A stretch of 64,000 bases of DNA from Crossaster papposus. Its lineage: Eukaryota; Echinodermata; Asteroidea; Velatida; Solasteridae. The stretch lies in the NCBI GenBank assembly GCA_037893245.1, contig JBAIAA010000445.1, positions 186,001 through 250,000 of the forward strand, read 5' to 3'. Below, one piece after another: positions 41,940 through 54,860 of this stretch; position 1 is the stretch's first letter; every line of letters starts with the position of its first letter. The notes under the pieces are model-generated. The model was not told the origin of the DNA. It saw nothing but the letters and a program-made list of their open reading frames with translations, and ran no database searches. Made by a program: the position numbers and the translations under genes.

Positions 41940-44140
41940 GAAGTGTATACTTCAGGAAAAAGAAAGAAACAAAATCCGTTTCGACTATTACATTCAGGAA
42001 TACTGTGTCATGATGGTTATGTTGAGGGGCATGGAGCTGTAAAATGGAGGGCAGTGGTTTAAAACCATATGTGACCCTAACATCAGTAAATTTCAGGACA
42101 ATAAAAAGTCAAAATTCCCAAAACTATATCAAGTATGTTTAAACATCCTCGCTGGGTACAAACAACTAGGTTGACAATTTCAAAAAACGTGACTCACCGT
42201 AACTAACCAAAAAATAAGATACATTTGAAAGAGGGCGGTTTTTCTGCATAGCGCCCTCTTGTGATAATTTGTGCATGTAATACTACACGTCTGTTGCTAG
42301 CTTGCCGGTATCAACACAAGTTGTGTTGTTAATTTAATACTTGGTTAGATTTTAAGGTGGTCATTTTGTTACTTTCAATTATTATGTTGGTTTGTGTACC
42401 AAAAAGACTATTTGAATATTGGTAATAGTAGGCCTACCGGTAATTAATTTTCTCCCAAGATGTTTTAAAGTTCTTTATATGGCTTCGCGCCCGTTCTTCT
42501 GCATGCACTCGGTTGGCATGGTCTCACTTCATCTAAGGAATCAATTCTCGGGGTATCAATCTCAGTTTTGTGAACATCAGCTTTAGCTCATTCTGACGAA
42601 GTTGACAAATTCAAAACCTCTGCGACAGCAAAAAATAAAGTATCGACCATTATTTTGTGCACGAGACGGCTCTTAAAACAATTTTATATACAAAATTTCA
42701 TTTTTAAAATGCTGGCTTGGATGTTGAGAGATGCGGTGATCTGTAAAATTTCATACATTTCTGCAACAATTTTCTTAGTCACCTAGAAATGTTCAGTTAC
42801 ACAAATATCCCTGTAGGTTGTATGTAGTCCGTTATAATTTCTCTAGCTACAGTTATATTGTCCGGTCTCTTGTTGCAGCCGACCCATCTTCTCTTTAGGT
42901 ATTTATTCCAGATCTCCTCATTAAAGGGTGGCGTACTTGACTGCTCCATCTTCCTGTTGACACCATTCTCAATGGAGGAGTCTTTGTCAATAGGGAACCG
43001 GCCACCGTCCATGGATTGGTTTCAGAGAGGTCACACATCGGGAAATAATAATAATAATGTTTACATTAAAGTCATTCAGATGCCCGCTTCACATCGTTGT
43101 CAGTCCCTGGCTGGACATTATTATGATAAATAAAAGCAGTCATTGAAAGTATCCCTGGGGAAAACACGTCTGGGTGGTTAAAATGGTGTTTACTTTTTGT
43201 TTGGCTCTGAACGCTGTCGTGTAATTGTAATAAAGTCAAATACTCCTGTCGATCGTCTTAAATTTGTTTAACCTAGTTTGTTTTACAGGTATTGCTTTTT
43301 CAGAGAGTTTCAACAATCACCCAATATTCGATGCGCTTATATAGGCACACGGTAATTCACCTGCGTCGCAAATGAATGACGTCGTACAGCCACTTGGTAA
43401 GAATAATACGTTGCATTGCTTAATCGCGCGCTGACTATGCCTATCAACAGAGGGCGCTATTTGGCGCGCTGGACAATATTTTTGTTGAAAACACCCTTAC
43501 CACAAATTCGAATTTTACGGGCAAAAGGGATATCTTCGCTAATTTACCGGCATTTAATAATGACAAGGATATTTAGTCTTTCGATATATTACAAATTTAT
43601 GACATTTTACCGTGGGTACTAGAGGTACACGTTAAAATGTGCAACCGTAAATGTTTAAAAACTAATGCATTTTGTACCATGTTAGTCGATGTTTTCAATT
43701 TGTTGATAAAGTATCATCCATTCCTTGGTCCATATCATCTTTACACCATTCGAAGGGTTGTAAAATGGGTGTATTGAAAGCAATATACCCAAACCCATCA
43801 AACTCCAACTGCAGGTTTTGCTAGATTTTGGCAGGTCTGGTACCAAATCATAGCAACTTGTTGTTGGGCTTTGTTTGACTCAGTACCAAAAAGCTAGGGA
43901 GATCGACCCTGTTGAATTCAGTCAGGTTCAGGACAGAAATGAATGAGACTTGTACAAATGTTGGAGTTCGGGGGGGGGGGGAATGCACTGGCATTTATTA
44001 GTGGGTGACCCACGGCTGTTCACGGCACAGCTTGTTTCTGGTAAACTGCTTGTGTATAACATGTACCCCTCTGTAGGTCCCCACTCGTACTCAAGCACAT
44101 ACATGTATATATCGCTGGACAGTCATCACTGTACTGATCC
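41940..44140. repeat. Intergenic block homologous to 16540-18300
   Basis: No gene. It contains about 490 bp (42300-42790) not found in the paralogous block and lacks the two-part insertion found there. A G run lies at 43972-43981. Confidence 0.55.
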
Positions 44141-44186
44141 CATACTGAACAATACATTGACTCATCTGTAACAAGTCAAACTTCAA

Positions 44187-44731
44187 GGGCCAAATTCATA
44201 AACGGTGATGATCACCGGATTATTTTAGTCGCGTACAACTATTGTACAGTGGCTAAAACAGAGAAGTGCGCGTGTGAATAAACTCCTGTGATCATCGCAA
44301 TTCTGTAAGAAAATAATCGTCTGTTTATCCAGCCGTGTACAAATTCCTCCTTAGCCGATGTTTAGTGGTCTAGCCGTACCTCATTCTATTCACAGCGGAT
44401 TACGTAATATGTTGAATAAAAGGGCGTATCTTCGAAAACACGCATATCGCTGTGCTCTGCTGATCAGCTCAGTTGACACCAGTGGGAGGGTCGCCATGAG
44501 TGTGTAAAAAGTAGGAAAACAGTTCTTCCTGTGCTATTTCAATGATACGCAGCAGATCCATGGCCATACGTCCGTCCCACAAGCAAGCCAACAGAAATAT
44601 TGTAACTTGTACACGAGATAAACAAGCCCCTTGGGACCATTACAATTTCTTTTGTTACTTAAACGAATGTCACTAACCATGTACGTTTGGTAAACAGTAG
44701 CTGATCTAAGCACTCTTTATGAATTCGGGCC
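44187..44731. mobile_element. 545-bp element with GGGCC inverted ends
   Basis: It begins GGGCCAAATTCATAAA and ends with the inverted counterpart (GGCCCGAATTCATAAA on the other strand), 14 of 16 matching. No target duplication was clear and no transposase is encoded. It occupies part of the interval where the paralogous block at 18.3-19.7 kb has the LINE fragment. Confidence 0.55.
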
Positions 44732-45024
44732 TAGATTTGTACGTTCGACCATCGACTGTTTATACACAGTTTAGCCAAGTTAATCGTGATCAAGGGAAAA
44801 TTACCGTTGATGAATTTGGCCATAAGAGTTTGGCAGGTTTAGTACCGTTAGGTTTAGTAGAGTGTACCAATAAGTACCTGTGTGAAGTTGTGAAAGTTCA
44901 TGTAGAAGAGGACAAATTAGGGTGATGCTGAACATTTTAGAATTTTAGAGTGTTCTGACTGATTTTGAGATTAGACATATTTCAATTAACACACAAACCC
45001 TAAGGATTGCCCCCATAACGCAAT
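44732..45024. other. Unassigned segment between two elements
   Basis: A short open frame overlaps it (44719-44925) but shows no domain. Its right half, with TTAGAGTGTTCTGACT and CCCCATAACGCAATG, is the inverse of 24780-24960. Nothing else is supported. Confidence 0.3.
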
Positions 45025-45935
45025 GTACGAAAGGAATTGATGGTTTGGTTTACTTTCTCTTGCGAGAGCCTAGGGGGTTAGGGTTAAACGAAGTTTCATT
45101 TATTAAATGAGACCAAACGAGAGACCAAAAATGCCCTAAAAAATCGATCAACTGTCAACACCAAGAAACATGATACCCCCATCGGTCATCACTTCAACCA
45201 GGCTAACCATTGTATTTCTGATATGATTCTACACTACAGGGCATAGCATCACTTGGCCATCGGAAAGACTCGGTCCGACTCAGCTGGGAGAAAGTTTGGA
45301 TGAATCGTCTTCGGACTATTCAACAACATGGGCTCAACATCCAACTAGGAAATGATTAACTTCAATTTTTTTCTCCCATTTGTCATCCGTTTCAGATTTA
45401 TTTCTCTGTTTGTTTTTGTTTGTTCTCACTCCTCCGGTTTCCCCTGTCTATTTTCAAACCCCCCCCCCCCCCCCCAAAAAAAATTACTTCTAGTCATACT
45501 TGTTTATTAGTTCTTCCTTTTGATCTTCACCTTGGACCACCTTCCTTGTGGTTTTACTCCGTCTGTTTTTGTTCCCCACCCAAATTCACACCTCTTTACC
45601 CCCTTGGTCTGTCTTTGATCCTACCCACACTTACCTTACCCTTTGATCCCTCAGCCTAAGCCTCCCTTTGTTGATTGTTCCACTAAACTCTGGTTTTTCT
45701 TTTGTGTTTCTTTTGCCAACCATGATGTGCATCATATGCATGTATGTTTGTATCTTGTACACAGCCATTTTGTCTCTGACGAAGATCTTGTTAAGATCGA
45801 AATATTAGGCCCTCTTAACTTATTTGATTTGTATATTTCAGGTCATTCCAGCCAGTAAGCAGTTTGTAGCAGTTTTAATCTTATTCATGTTTCATTTACC
45901 TTGGCAGATACTTTATATTTGAACAAGATGTAAAT
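45025..45935 (+). mobile_element. Penelope-like element remnant
   Basis: Paralogue of 19711-20630 with the same degraded GIY-YIG text (RSTVNTKKHDTP, HFNQANHCISDMIL), a 17-nt poly-C at 45459-45475, and the CTCTGACGAAGATCTTG / CAGGTCATTCCAG tail. Frames are broken. Confidence 0.6.
45459..45475. repeat. Poly-C tract (17 nt)
   Basis: Counterpart of the 39-nt C run at 20141, in the same place of the same element. Confidence 0.85.
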
Positions 45936-46042
45936 ACTTTTATAATTTTTTACTCGGTGTCATTTTTAACATAACTGTAATATTTCCCAAAACAAATTTT
46001 ATAATTTCGGACATGATGCCTGGGTCTTAATTCCACTGTGGA

Positions 46043-46204
46043 GGGTGCACACCAACCCTACAAAGAGGACTGTACCTGCATAGCTCTCTGTTGTATGTTG
46101 TCCTATTTTGTCACCATTATCTTATCTTATCTTGTCACCTATAGCGACAAGATTAAGACAAAACTGAGAGCCAATTACAGCCCTATTTGTAGGGTAAGAT
46201 GCAC
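46043..46204. mobile_element. Hairpin element A next to the 17-bp minisatellite
   Basis: Inverted repeat closely matching 21151-21305. Immediately upstream is the empty site for the 355-bp element (AATT at 46029-46032). Confidence 0.65.
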
Positions 46205-46265
46205 TATAGCCATTACAGTGACTGCTCTATATTCATAAAACCCGAAACCCGAAACGTAAAAGTCG

Positions 46266-46590
46266 AAACGTGGGGGGCGTCGAAACGTGGGGGGCGTCGA
46301 AACGTGGGGGGGCGTCGAAACGTGGGGGGGCGTCGGAACGTGGGGGGGCGTCGGAACGTGGGGGGCGTCGGAACGTGGGGGGCGTCGGAACGTGGGGGGC
46401 GTCGGAACGTGGGGGGCGTCGGAACGTGGGGGGCGTCGGAACGTGGGGGGCGTCGGAACGTGGGGGGCGTCGGAACGTGGGGGGCGTCGGAACGTGGGGG
46501 GCGTCGGAACGTGGGGGGCGTCGGAACGTGGGGGGCGTCGGAACGTGGGGGGCGTCGGAACGTGGGGGGCGTCGGAACGTGGGGGGCGTA
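46266..46590. repeat. GC-rich minisatellite, 17-bp unit, 19 copies
   Basis: About nineteen copies of AACGTGGGGGGCGTCGG. The first few have CGAAACG for CGGAACG or one extra G. Open frames through it on both strands are artefacts of the repeat. Same neighbours (element A before, element B after) as the 19-bp array at 21538. Confidence 0.95.
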
Positions 46591-46593
46591 AAT

Positions 46594-47220
46594 ATTTGCT
46601 TTATCCGCGCTTCAGGGTCAAAACGACACTTTTCCGAGTCAACAAAAATGTCATTTCGATTGAGAAAGTGACATTTTCGACCAAATTTTGACCGAAAAAA
46701 GTTTAATTTTTTACACAGAAATGGACAGAGCAACTTGGTTCAGATTCAGGATCAATTATTGTGTTCAATTACAGACTACAAAAGCTAATCGTTCCTTTAT
46801 CTTACGAATCAGGCATGATTCAAGCAACACCCAATCACATTGAATCTGTGCAACATGTAATGTGTATTACATGTAACATGGTTTATATGTATTGTACTAC
46901 AACTACAATGTACTCACTTTTTAAAACTGATTCGTCAGTTGGATGGGGTCTTCAACCACATTTTGGGTGCGAGTAAAACACAAGAATGGCCTTCCACCAG
47001 TCCAGGTACCGCCGGTATACTTTCGAGCGGCGAAAGGTGATCACTTGTGTAGTTGTACTTATCGAAACAAGGTACGTATCGACTACCGCAGCATCCTGTG
47101 TATATGTACATGTATTTGTTCAACAACTGCGCAACAACAATTGCGTGCAGCACAATTTACTCACTGTGGGGAAAACCTGTTACTATTTTTAACTCGCGCC
47201 AAAAGGGCAGCGCGCGCCCG
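46594..47220. repeat. Element B copy and 5'-flank-type repeat
   Basis: 46594-46733 is element B; the rest matches 22100-22560. No gene. Confidence 0.55.
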
Positions 47221-47249
47221 CTAGGCCCCTGCCTTTCAGACGACAATGT

Positions 47250-48110
47250 GCGCGTAAAGCTACGGAAGTTCATAATGGACATTACATATGTCTCCATTCG
47301 CAGGAAAGAATATTATCCTGTGAAATATTCACATAATTTATTTGCAATCGAGGTGTATTTATTTTGGATAATAGCTTTTCATGGCAAAGCATCTCTCCTC
47401 CCCACTTTTGAAAAGAAACATGTTACGGGTATTAAAGGGTGAAAAAACATGTTTAAATTTTAATAATCTGAAATTGAAATCAGTTTAGTAAAAAACAATT
47501 ATTGTTTACAACTGCAGGATGTTTCTGAAAAATAATATCTAATAAAATTGAAAGTTTATTTCCAAATGGACCATTCCATGAAGTTAAGATACAAAGTGTG
47601 ACATGTTGGTATATTTCTAGTTTCATGCCATATATCAACTAAATTATTTGACTATTTATTCCCGTTTGTCTTGGACGTTGGACAGATTTGGGCAAGTCTT
47701 GTACCATTCAAACATTGGTTTCCAGAGTAATTGGATATTTAATAAAAATATTTAGGTATCACAAGTACAACGCGTCTCTTTCACATCTTTTTGTCATGTT
47801 GCAAGATGTATTGCATAAACCTCGGCTTACTATTACATGACCACAAAATGGAGCCATACATGTTTTTATAAAGTTATTGCATATCAATTACAAGGGATAT
47901 GTTGAAAAATATGTTCCAACATAACACGTTACACTAGGGTACACCATGTTCAATTGTTTATAGTGACCGATTCACTTGTATTTCAGGTAAGAGTTACACA
48001 AATATAATTACACAAAGATAATAAACTGAAATAAATCAAAACATCTCCCGAGAATGTCAGCATCAACACTATATAGCAACTGCTCCAAATAACACCAGCC
48101 ATTCCCGAAG
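47250..48110. repeat. Start of higher-order repeat unit 3
   Basis: Nearly identical to 1-840 and homologous to 23770-24480. No gene. Confidence 0.7.
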
Positions 48111-48397
48111 GTTTTTAGGTTTGTTTTTTATTAAAAACTAAAATCTATATCAAAATATGCAAAATGCTAATATACGCAAAAGTACTTAGAGTACTGCATA
48201 CTACAGTTTAGTAAATGTATGTACACGTACTACTGTATATACGTAGTAGTATTTTATAGCTTTATGCGAGGTTCGAGTTAAGTGTGAGGTTCGGGTTTAA
48301 TCTAAACTGCGGTCAGGTCACCTGAACATTTCACCTTTCAATAATTGGCTAGCTCGTTAGGTACCAGTCTGGGTTTCATACCCTGCAACCATTAGCC

Positions 48398-49526
48398 TGT
48401 CATGAATTGACGAAAATCAACCGAAGAGGGCGTTTTGCGGAAATTTGTCAATATGGCTTCCAAGCTCTTGCGTAAGACTAACGTTACTGCTATACCATGG
48501 AGGAAGGAAAACAGATAGTTAGTGAAGTGCGGGGAAATACTTAATAAAAAAATGGCCAATCATAAAACTGGATTTGCTTTCCTGAACTTGAAGTGTATTT
48601 ATGCTCCTCAGAAAACCGGTTAGGCCCAACATTTTAACTATAGTGCCTACACTTTTTTGTTTTCACTGGCACTGAACTGAAGTTTTATTTGAATGACATA
48701 TATTTGGATGCCATACTGCAGTAAATATTTTCCGGGGCCAATTCATACAAGCAATATTCTTTTTGCATTTTTGCATTTTTTTTGTACATCAAATGTAAAT
48801 TTGGGGCTTTACACACAAGCACTTTGTTCACATAATTACTATGGGCGTTAAACCTCAACATTTCTGAATCCTGCAATGTTAATTTAAAACCAACCAGTTT
48901 TAAACACTTTTTATAGTGTCACAATAAATGTAGACGCCTGTGAAATCTAGTATCTTTCACCCTTTATTGACTGAAACCTCACATGGGTCATAAATGATAT
49001 TTACTATTAAAAGAAGTTCGTAAATATTAAACTTGGATTTTCCGAGAATTGTTAAATTGCGCCACGACTTAGGGAACACTCGGTCAATTGTGCGCCAAAT
49101 TTCTGGACGCCAACGTTTTGGGTTTTTTTCGAATTCATAATATTAACATGTTAAGGTACAATGAATTTGCAGTTTGTCAACAAAGAAGATTGGCAACATT
49201 GCATGAGGAAAGTCGGCCCAACATTAACTGTTTATAAACAATGTAATTAATGTCGAAGTACCGCTAGCTATGCACGTACGTATAGCGCAGCACACTTTCA
49301 CCAACTGATCATTTTTTCAGTCACTGTTTTTTTCTCTTTCGTAATTTTACGGTTTTGAATGACATTCAACCTTATGCCTACGGTTTATTCTTCCGAAATA
49401 GCCACAGCCTTTAGAGCTCCGTCGTAAGCCATAAAGTTCTGACATTGACGACACACGTGTTGCTGTTGTTGAACGCCGCCATTTTGACAATTTTCCGTGC
49501 GTTGACCTCTTAGAAAGGTCATGACA
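48398..49526. mobile_element. 1.13-kb inverted-end element, reverse copy
   Basis: Reverse-complement counterpart of 22598-23750 with TGTCATGA and TCATGACA ends. The outer flanks CATTAGCC and GGCTAATG extend the inverted ends here. The short frame found in the other copy is broken by stops. Confidence 0.5.
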
Positions 49527-49539
49527 GAGGCTAATGCAG

Positions 49540-50950
49540 CGCACGTAGCCCACCGACGCGACGCGGGCGCCCTCTAACGTACGCCGTATAGACCACGCCA
49601 TGACCTTCGAATATGACGCATCGGCGGCCTACGCAATAAAGACTGGGACAAATTAAAAAACAGATCCAGTCATTAACTGTATGTATGTACATGCATAGTA
49701 TAATTATATGTACAATGTATGCATTAATTAAACGCTAAGTGGTGGCTCAAGAGATACCGTACATGGGTGGGATGGCTAAAATCGATCTCATTTTGTAATT
49801 GTTTTTCTCACAATTTTCTTAACTCCCTACCCCAGTTTTCTTATACATAACCTGACCCTGTAAAAAAAAATCCTACAATATTTGTACTGGTCCTGCAAAA
49901 TCCTGGGTTTAGGCCTGTACGTGTTTTACCGAATCTTGATAACAGAAAAATGGAAAAGTTTTACCTTATACAAAAAATGGACATGGCTGGGTAAAAATAT
50001 AATACAAAATTGCCTTAACAAGGGTAGTGGTATAATGTTACACCATTATACTGAGTGCTCTGAAATCAGACAACTGTCGTCGGTATTTACACTAATTTGT
50101 CCAATAAGTACAAGTAGCTGTTTGATAATTTTACCCTAGTATGTTTGTACATGGACACACAATAAACAAAACAGCCAAAAAAAGAACAACTGCTTAGTGC
50201 ACAATTTACGACATTACAACAATAGACCTAAGCCGTACACTTGACCCTTGGTGGGCACACTTGTCCTATTCTCGACACATCACAGATACTTTACTTGCAC
50301 CTTGACTGTACCTCTATGGAAAATGTGCATAGGGCATGAGCAGTGTGAATATACAAAGTAACAAATAACCTCAATCATGCAAAATCCTCCAGTGGCAAAA
50401 ACACCCAACGCCCTCCTGCAAAATCCTCCGATGCATCAACTTTCAAGTGCCCTCAATTCTGCAAATTTCTCCATTTGGCAAAGAGAATTTTGGAGAATTT
50501 GGGATGGTTTAACCATAATAGGGTCGATTGTAAAGAAAAACATTTATAAATTCTACTTCGTGTATTTATATTTTTCCTTTTCAAATATTTTACTTTATTG
50601 CTGTTGAGGGTTTTGGGGGTTTTGGGGGTTTTTTGGGGGTTTTTTTTGGGGGGGGGTATCTTAAGCCTGATCAATAAAACAAAAAAATAAGAACGCCTAA
50701 TTTTAAAAAAGAAACATGTTTTGTATTCTTCATATGCACAAACTAATTGTGTCTTCGCATTTAGCACCGGGGTGTCATCAGAAATGCATTCGAACATCTC
50801 CCCCAATTTGTTACTTTTTTTAATCACTCGTACAAAATGATTATGTTTTTAGTCTAAATAATGTTTTCAGTCATCTTCTCTATCTTTTGTCCATTTCATC
50901 TAATAATACAACACATTTTACTACTGGGATAGGAGATAATTGTCTCCAAT
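49540..50950. other. Gene-free DNA 3' of copy 7
   Basis: It does not match the type I or type II 3' flank of other copies. It contains a G-rich run series at 50608-50656 and AT-rich low-complexity sequence. Short frames here show no domain. Nothing else supported. Confidence 0.4.
50608..50656 (+). repeat. G-run series able to form a quadruplex
   Basis: Five runs of three to nine G separated by T-only spacers of 4, 4, 6 and 8 nt. This satisfies a loose G-quadruplex pattern on the plus strand. It lies about 300 bp past the stop of copy 7. Confidence 0.5.
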
Positions 50951-50959
50951 TGAAGCAGA

Positions 50960-52858
50960 CTACATCCTCTCAAAGATCTTGACGGATAATTTGTCGGCGA
51001 CAGTGACGTCACCAGAGGGGGTGAATGCCATTCCTATTGGATTGTACAACCCTTGAGCCACCGTCGCTATGAATGCACCACTGGAGTCAAAATGTTGAAC
51101 TTCAGCGTTTCCGAATTCACCGGAGTGAACTGCAACATAGAAGCTCCCATCACTGTCGCACAGGACACCAGTCGGATTCCCCGGTTCCCCGTTCAGCAAG
51201 GGCGTCACATTGAATACCTCATTGCCTTGAAAATTTACACACAGCAACCTCTTTTCGTTGTAGTTTGTAAAGATCAGCTGCTGTCTGCTGCTTATTGCCA
51301 ACCATGTTGTTTGATATGCTTGCAATCAACGATCCATCAAGGTTGTGAAAACTGATGACCTTTCTCCCCCTATCAGCCACTGCTACATGTTGCTCGGACA
51401 GAGCAATACCAGTAAGAATACTAACCTTTCGGCATTGTCAACCGATGGCGTAAACTCACGAACAAACTGTAACTCATTGTCAAAAACCTTTACTTTCTTT
51501 TGGTCCGTGACGAAAAGCAGATTATAACATGAAACTGCAACACGATAAGGATTTCCCAGCTTTGAGCAGTCGATGTTTTGTAACGTCCACTAGTACTGGA
51601 GGTAAATAACGATAGTCGTTTCAGCGGTATGTCTGTCACAGCAATGTCCCCGTTGCTGAGACAGGCAACACCTCCGGCGAATTGGAATTCCCCGTCACCG
51701 TTTCCTTCCTTGCCGAACTCTTCCTTCACTAGCCACTTCTCTTTGAGCAATATCTTCCCAAGATCCTTTTCACTGACGACATCTTGACATTTGACCCCAA
51801 TAAACGAAAGATTCACCTTTGCCGGTTCGCACTTGAGCTCCTTCTGGAATTCCAAGTTGTGCATCACCTTTGGTTTGAGTTCCAAAAGCTCGAAATCATT
51901 GACTTGACTCATCAAGTCGTTTACGGCCGTGACGATCTGATCTGCGCGTTTCATCTGGTCACGGTTGTACACGAGCGCCTTTTCGTACTCACCGACTCTC
52001 TCCTGACCGATTTTATTGACTTTTTCGGTGATTACCTTTGCTTTGCTTCTGATTTTAGCAATTTCTGCCTCGGCTTTTGCAGAAATATCACTGCAAGCCT
52101 GAGCCAGTTTCGTTTGCAATCTATTCCGTGCATGTTTAATGGAGTCTTCGTTTGATGCAAATTGCTCTTTGCTTTTCTGGAACTGTTGCAATATGTCCTT
52201 GACACCCTCACGAAATGATTTGATGGTGTCACCGATATCAATTAACTTATGTTCAGCAGCTGTTCGGTGCTCAGTTACAGCACACATGGCGCAAATCAAC
52301 ACATCACAAGTCTCACAGTAAAAGCATATGGCGTGATCACTATGTTTTCTACATTTTGGTTTGGCAGTTTTAGTAGCATCTGTTGGTGAAGCCCTCGGTT
52401 TGTCCAAGTCTTCCGCTGGAATGATGCGATGGTCTTTGATTGACTTCAAGCGTCGGTGTGCCGCTTGGCATTTCTTGCAGATGTTCTCCTTACAGTCAAG
52501 GCATCTCGAAACGGCCTCATTTTCTTCTTCGCAGGATTCACAAGTCGCAATAGTAGTAGTTACCTTTCCTAATAACTGCTCTTGTTTGTTTATCTCATCG
52601 ACAAGACATATCAGAAAGAAGCTAGAAGACAGACTCTGCACTCCTTCGTCAGTAACGTCCGTCTCTCTCCTGCAGACTGGACATGTTATCTTCGCCCTCT
52701 GTTGTCTTTTTGCTCACCATCTCTCCCAGACAGTTCAGGCAGAAGCTATGAAGACAGTCTAGCATCTTAGGATCCTTGAATCGATCGCAGCAGATCGGAC
52801 ATTCCAGATGCCCCTGGCTTATTGTGTCCAACACGGTTCGGGCTGCTGCCTCCGCCAT
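50960..52858 (-). pseudogene. TRIM-NHL copy 7, frameshifted and mosaic
   Basis: The start ([12 protein letters not shown] at 52858) is normal, but a 2-nt deletion near 52699, within the RING, shifts the frame before CPVC. A frame of ~380 codons then covers the end of the RING region, both B-boxes, the coiled coil and the first blade. Further breaks occur near 51562, 51425 and 51320. From about 51560 to the stop the sequence is a clearly more diverged TRIM-NHL end (LTGIALSEQHVAVADRGRK, LDGSLIASI, ending VKIFERM) than that of any other copy. The front resembles copy 6 (shared EYEKALVYNRDQ). So it is a dead gene built from two sources. Confidence 0.85.
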
Positions 52859-52871
52859 CGTGATTATGATC

Positions 52872-52890
52872 CTAACGAAAAAGAACAAAA
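52872..52890 (-). other. Putative 3' splice site of a 5'-UTR intron, copy 7
   Basis: Minus-strand TTGTTCTTTTTCGTTAG ends 13 nt before the ATG, preserved although the gene is dead. Confidence 0.45.
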
Positions 52891-52980
52891 CAACTTAGGA
52901 ACACTCAAAGTATGCGACAGGAAGGAGGGGGGGGGGGCGGGGGCTTAGGGGGGAGTAGCAAGGAGCTATAAAATGAAGAA

Positions 52981-53131
52981 GGGTGCAGAAGAATAGGGCT
53001 GTAATTGGCTCTTGTCTTGTGTCTTAATTTGGTTGCCATTATCTTATCTTGTCTTGTCGCCTGTAATGGTTACAAGATTATAGAAAAAAAGAGCCAATAA
53101 ATACAGCCCTATTTGTAGGGCTAGGTACACA
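52981..53131. mobile_element. Hairpin element A upstream of copy 7
   Basis: Left end shortened (GAATAGGGCTGTAATTGG), right end around ATACAGCCCTATTTGTAGGG. It starts 123 bp upstream of the ATG. Confidence 0.6.
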
Positions 53132-53149
53132 CACGAGGTCAGACTGATG

Positions 53150-54860
53150 AATTTATATTTGCTCTATCCTTTCAATAGTGAAAATGACACCTTCCGAGTA
53201 AAAACAAATGACCTTTTTCTCGTTTATTTTGACTGAGAAGGCAACATTTTCTCGCTCGCAAAACGACCGAGAAAGTGTCAATTTTTACCCGAAAATGGGG
53301 AGGTCATAGCATGCGAAAACGGCAATTGTGTGTAGTTACGGGCCTCTACAGTTATGATCAAATAAATTCGAGTCACAGTTGTGGGTTTTTATTTTATTTT
53401 AAAGTGACTTGATCAACCTATTTGTAGGGCTACAGTGCACACGGGAGACTGAATCTGAAATTATATTTGCTTCTATTCTTTTCAATATCGTGGTCAAAAT
53501 GACAATGTTCTTTTTGAATGAGACATTTCTTATGGGTAGAGCAATTATATACATGCAACCACCCAAAAGCTAATCGTTCTAACGAATATCGGGCATGTTT
53601 CACTTAATAAAGAAATCAATTACATTGAATCTACTCAACATGTACAAGGTACTCACTTTTCAAAACTGATTCGTCAGTATGATGGGGTCTTCAGCCACAA
53701 ATATTTAGCACCAGCAATCCCGCGGAAGAATGGCAAAACTACTTCGAACGGCTAAATGTGTGATCAAGCCGAGTAGTACTGCTTCACTCAGCATCGAGGT
53801 GATAATCAAGTTTGTGTCGCACAACATATTAACAAATAGGCCTAAATTCCTTTAATTCAAGTTGAAGGTATTGGCCTACTTCCACAGGCGCCATTTGTCT
53901 GTGTGTTTGTGCAACAACTGCGCAGCGTTCGGGGTGGAAAACCAATTGTATTTGTAGTTTCATTGGAAAACCAGTTGCTATTTTTAACTCTATAGTTGAA
54001 AGTTCAGACGACTGGCTCTCCGCGTAAAACTACGGAAGTTCATAATGGACAATACATATCTCTCCATATATGCAGGAAAGAATAATAATTATCATAGGAA
54101 ATATTCACAGAATTCATGTGCAATCGAGATGTATTTAATTTGGATAGAGACGTGTTACAGGTAGAAAATGGTGTAGAAAATAAATTGTTTAAATGTAATA
54201 ATATGAAATTAAAATGAGTTTGTGATAACAAATTATTATTTACAACTAGATGCTTCAAAAAAACGAGTTGATTTTTAAATACAATAAAGTGAAAATAAAG
54301 TTTAAAAACGTGTACGTTGTTTTATTTAATAAAGATTAATAACCGTGATGATTTTTCAGATTTTCAAATGAATTTATCGCGTTACGCCGGCCGGCATTCG
54401 TTGGAAAATGATACAATACAATATAGCCTATATTATACCCTAATCCAAACACTAACCCTAACACACATTCTATCCCTAGTTATTAAGTAATTTCATTAAA
54501 ATACAAAATTATGTCGTGATTTTTGTGTGGAGACCTACTAAACTATAGAAATTACCCTGTGGAGACATTTTGACTCCCATTGTCTCCATTGGGTTCAGGT
54601 CTCCACAGGGTACCGAATTCAGAAACCCACACACCCATGTGTGTGAACACTTTTCATCCTGGACCTCCTACTGTCCCTCTTTTGTTATACTTGAACGTTT
54701 TTAGAAGGCCTCCTTCGATTTTCAATCATGGACTTTATGTCAATTGTGGACCCTATTGTCCTCTATTGTTCAACGTCCACTATTTGAATGCGGATACAAA
54801 CCCATACATACTACATACTACATACACAAATAGTGATTGAATAGACAATTCCTGAACTTG
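53150..54860. repeat. Intergenic repeat block upstream of copy 7
   Basis: Element B copies lie at about 53152-53300 and 53465-53545, then the block matching 12050-13430 and 60150-61440. No gene. The site at about 54424-54440 (TATAGCCTATATTATACC) is an unoccupied equivalent of the hairpin insertion at 61028. Confidence 0.55.

Noticed and set aside
44719-44925. 68-residue frame starting MNSGLDLYVRPS
   Set aside because: It starts inside the inverted end of an element, shows no domain, and its 3' side is repeat sequence; kept as unassigned.
46199-46733. Repetitive proteins of 130-166 residues on both strands
   Set aside because: By-products of the 17-bp minisatellite.
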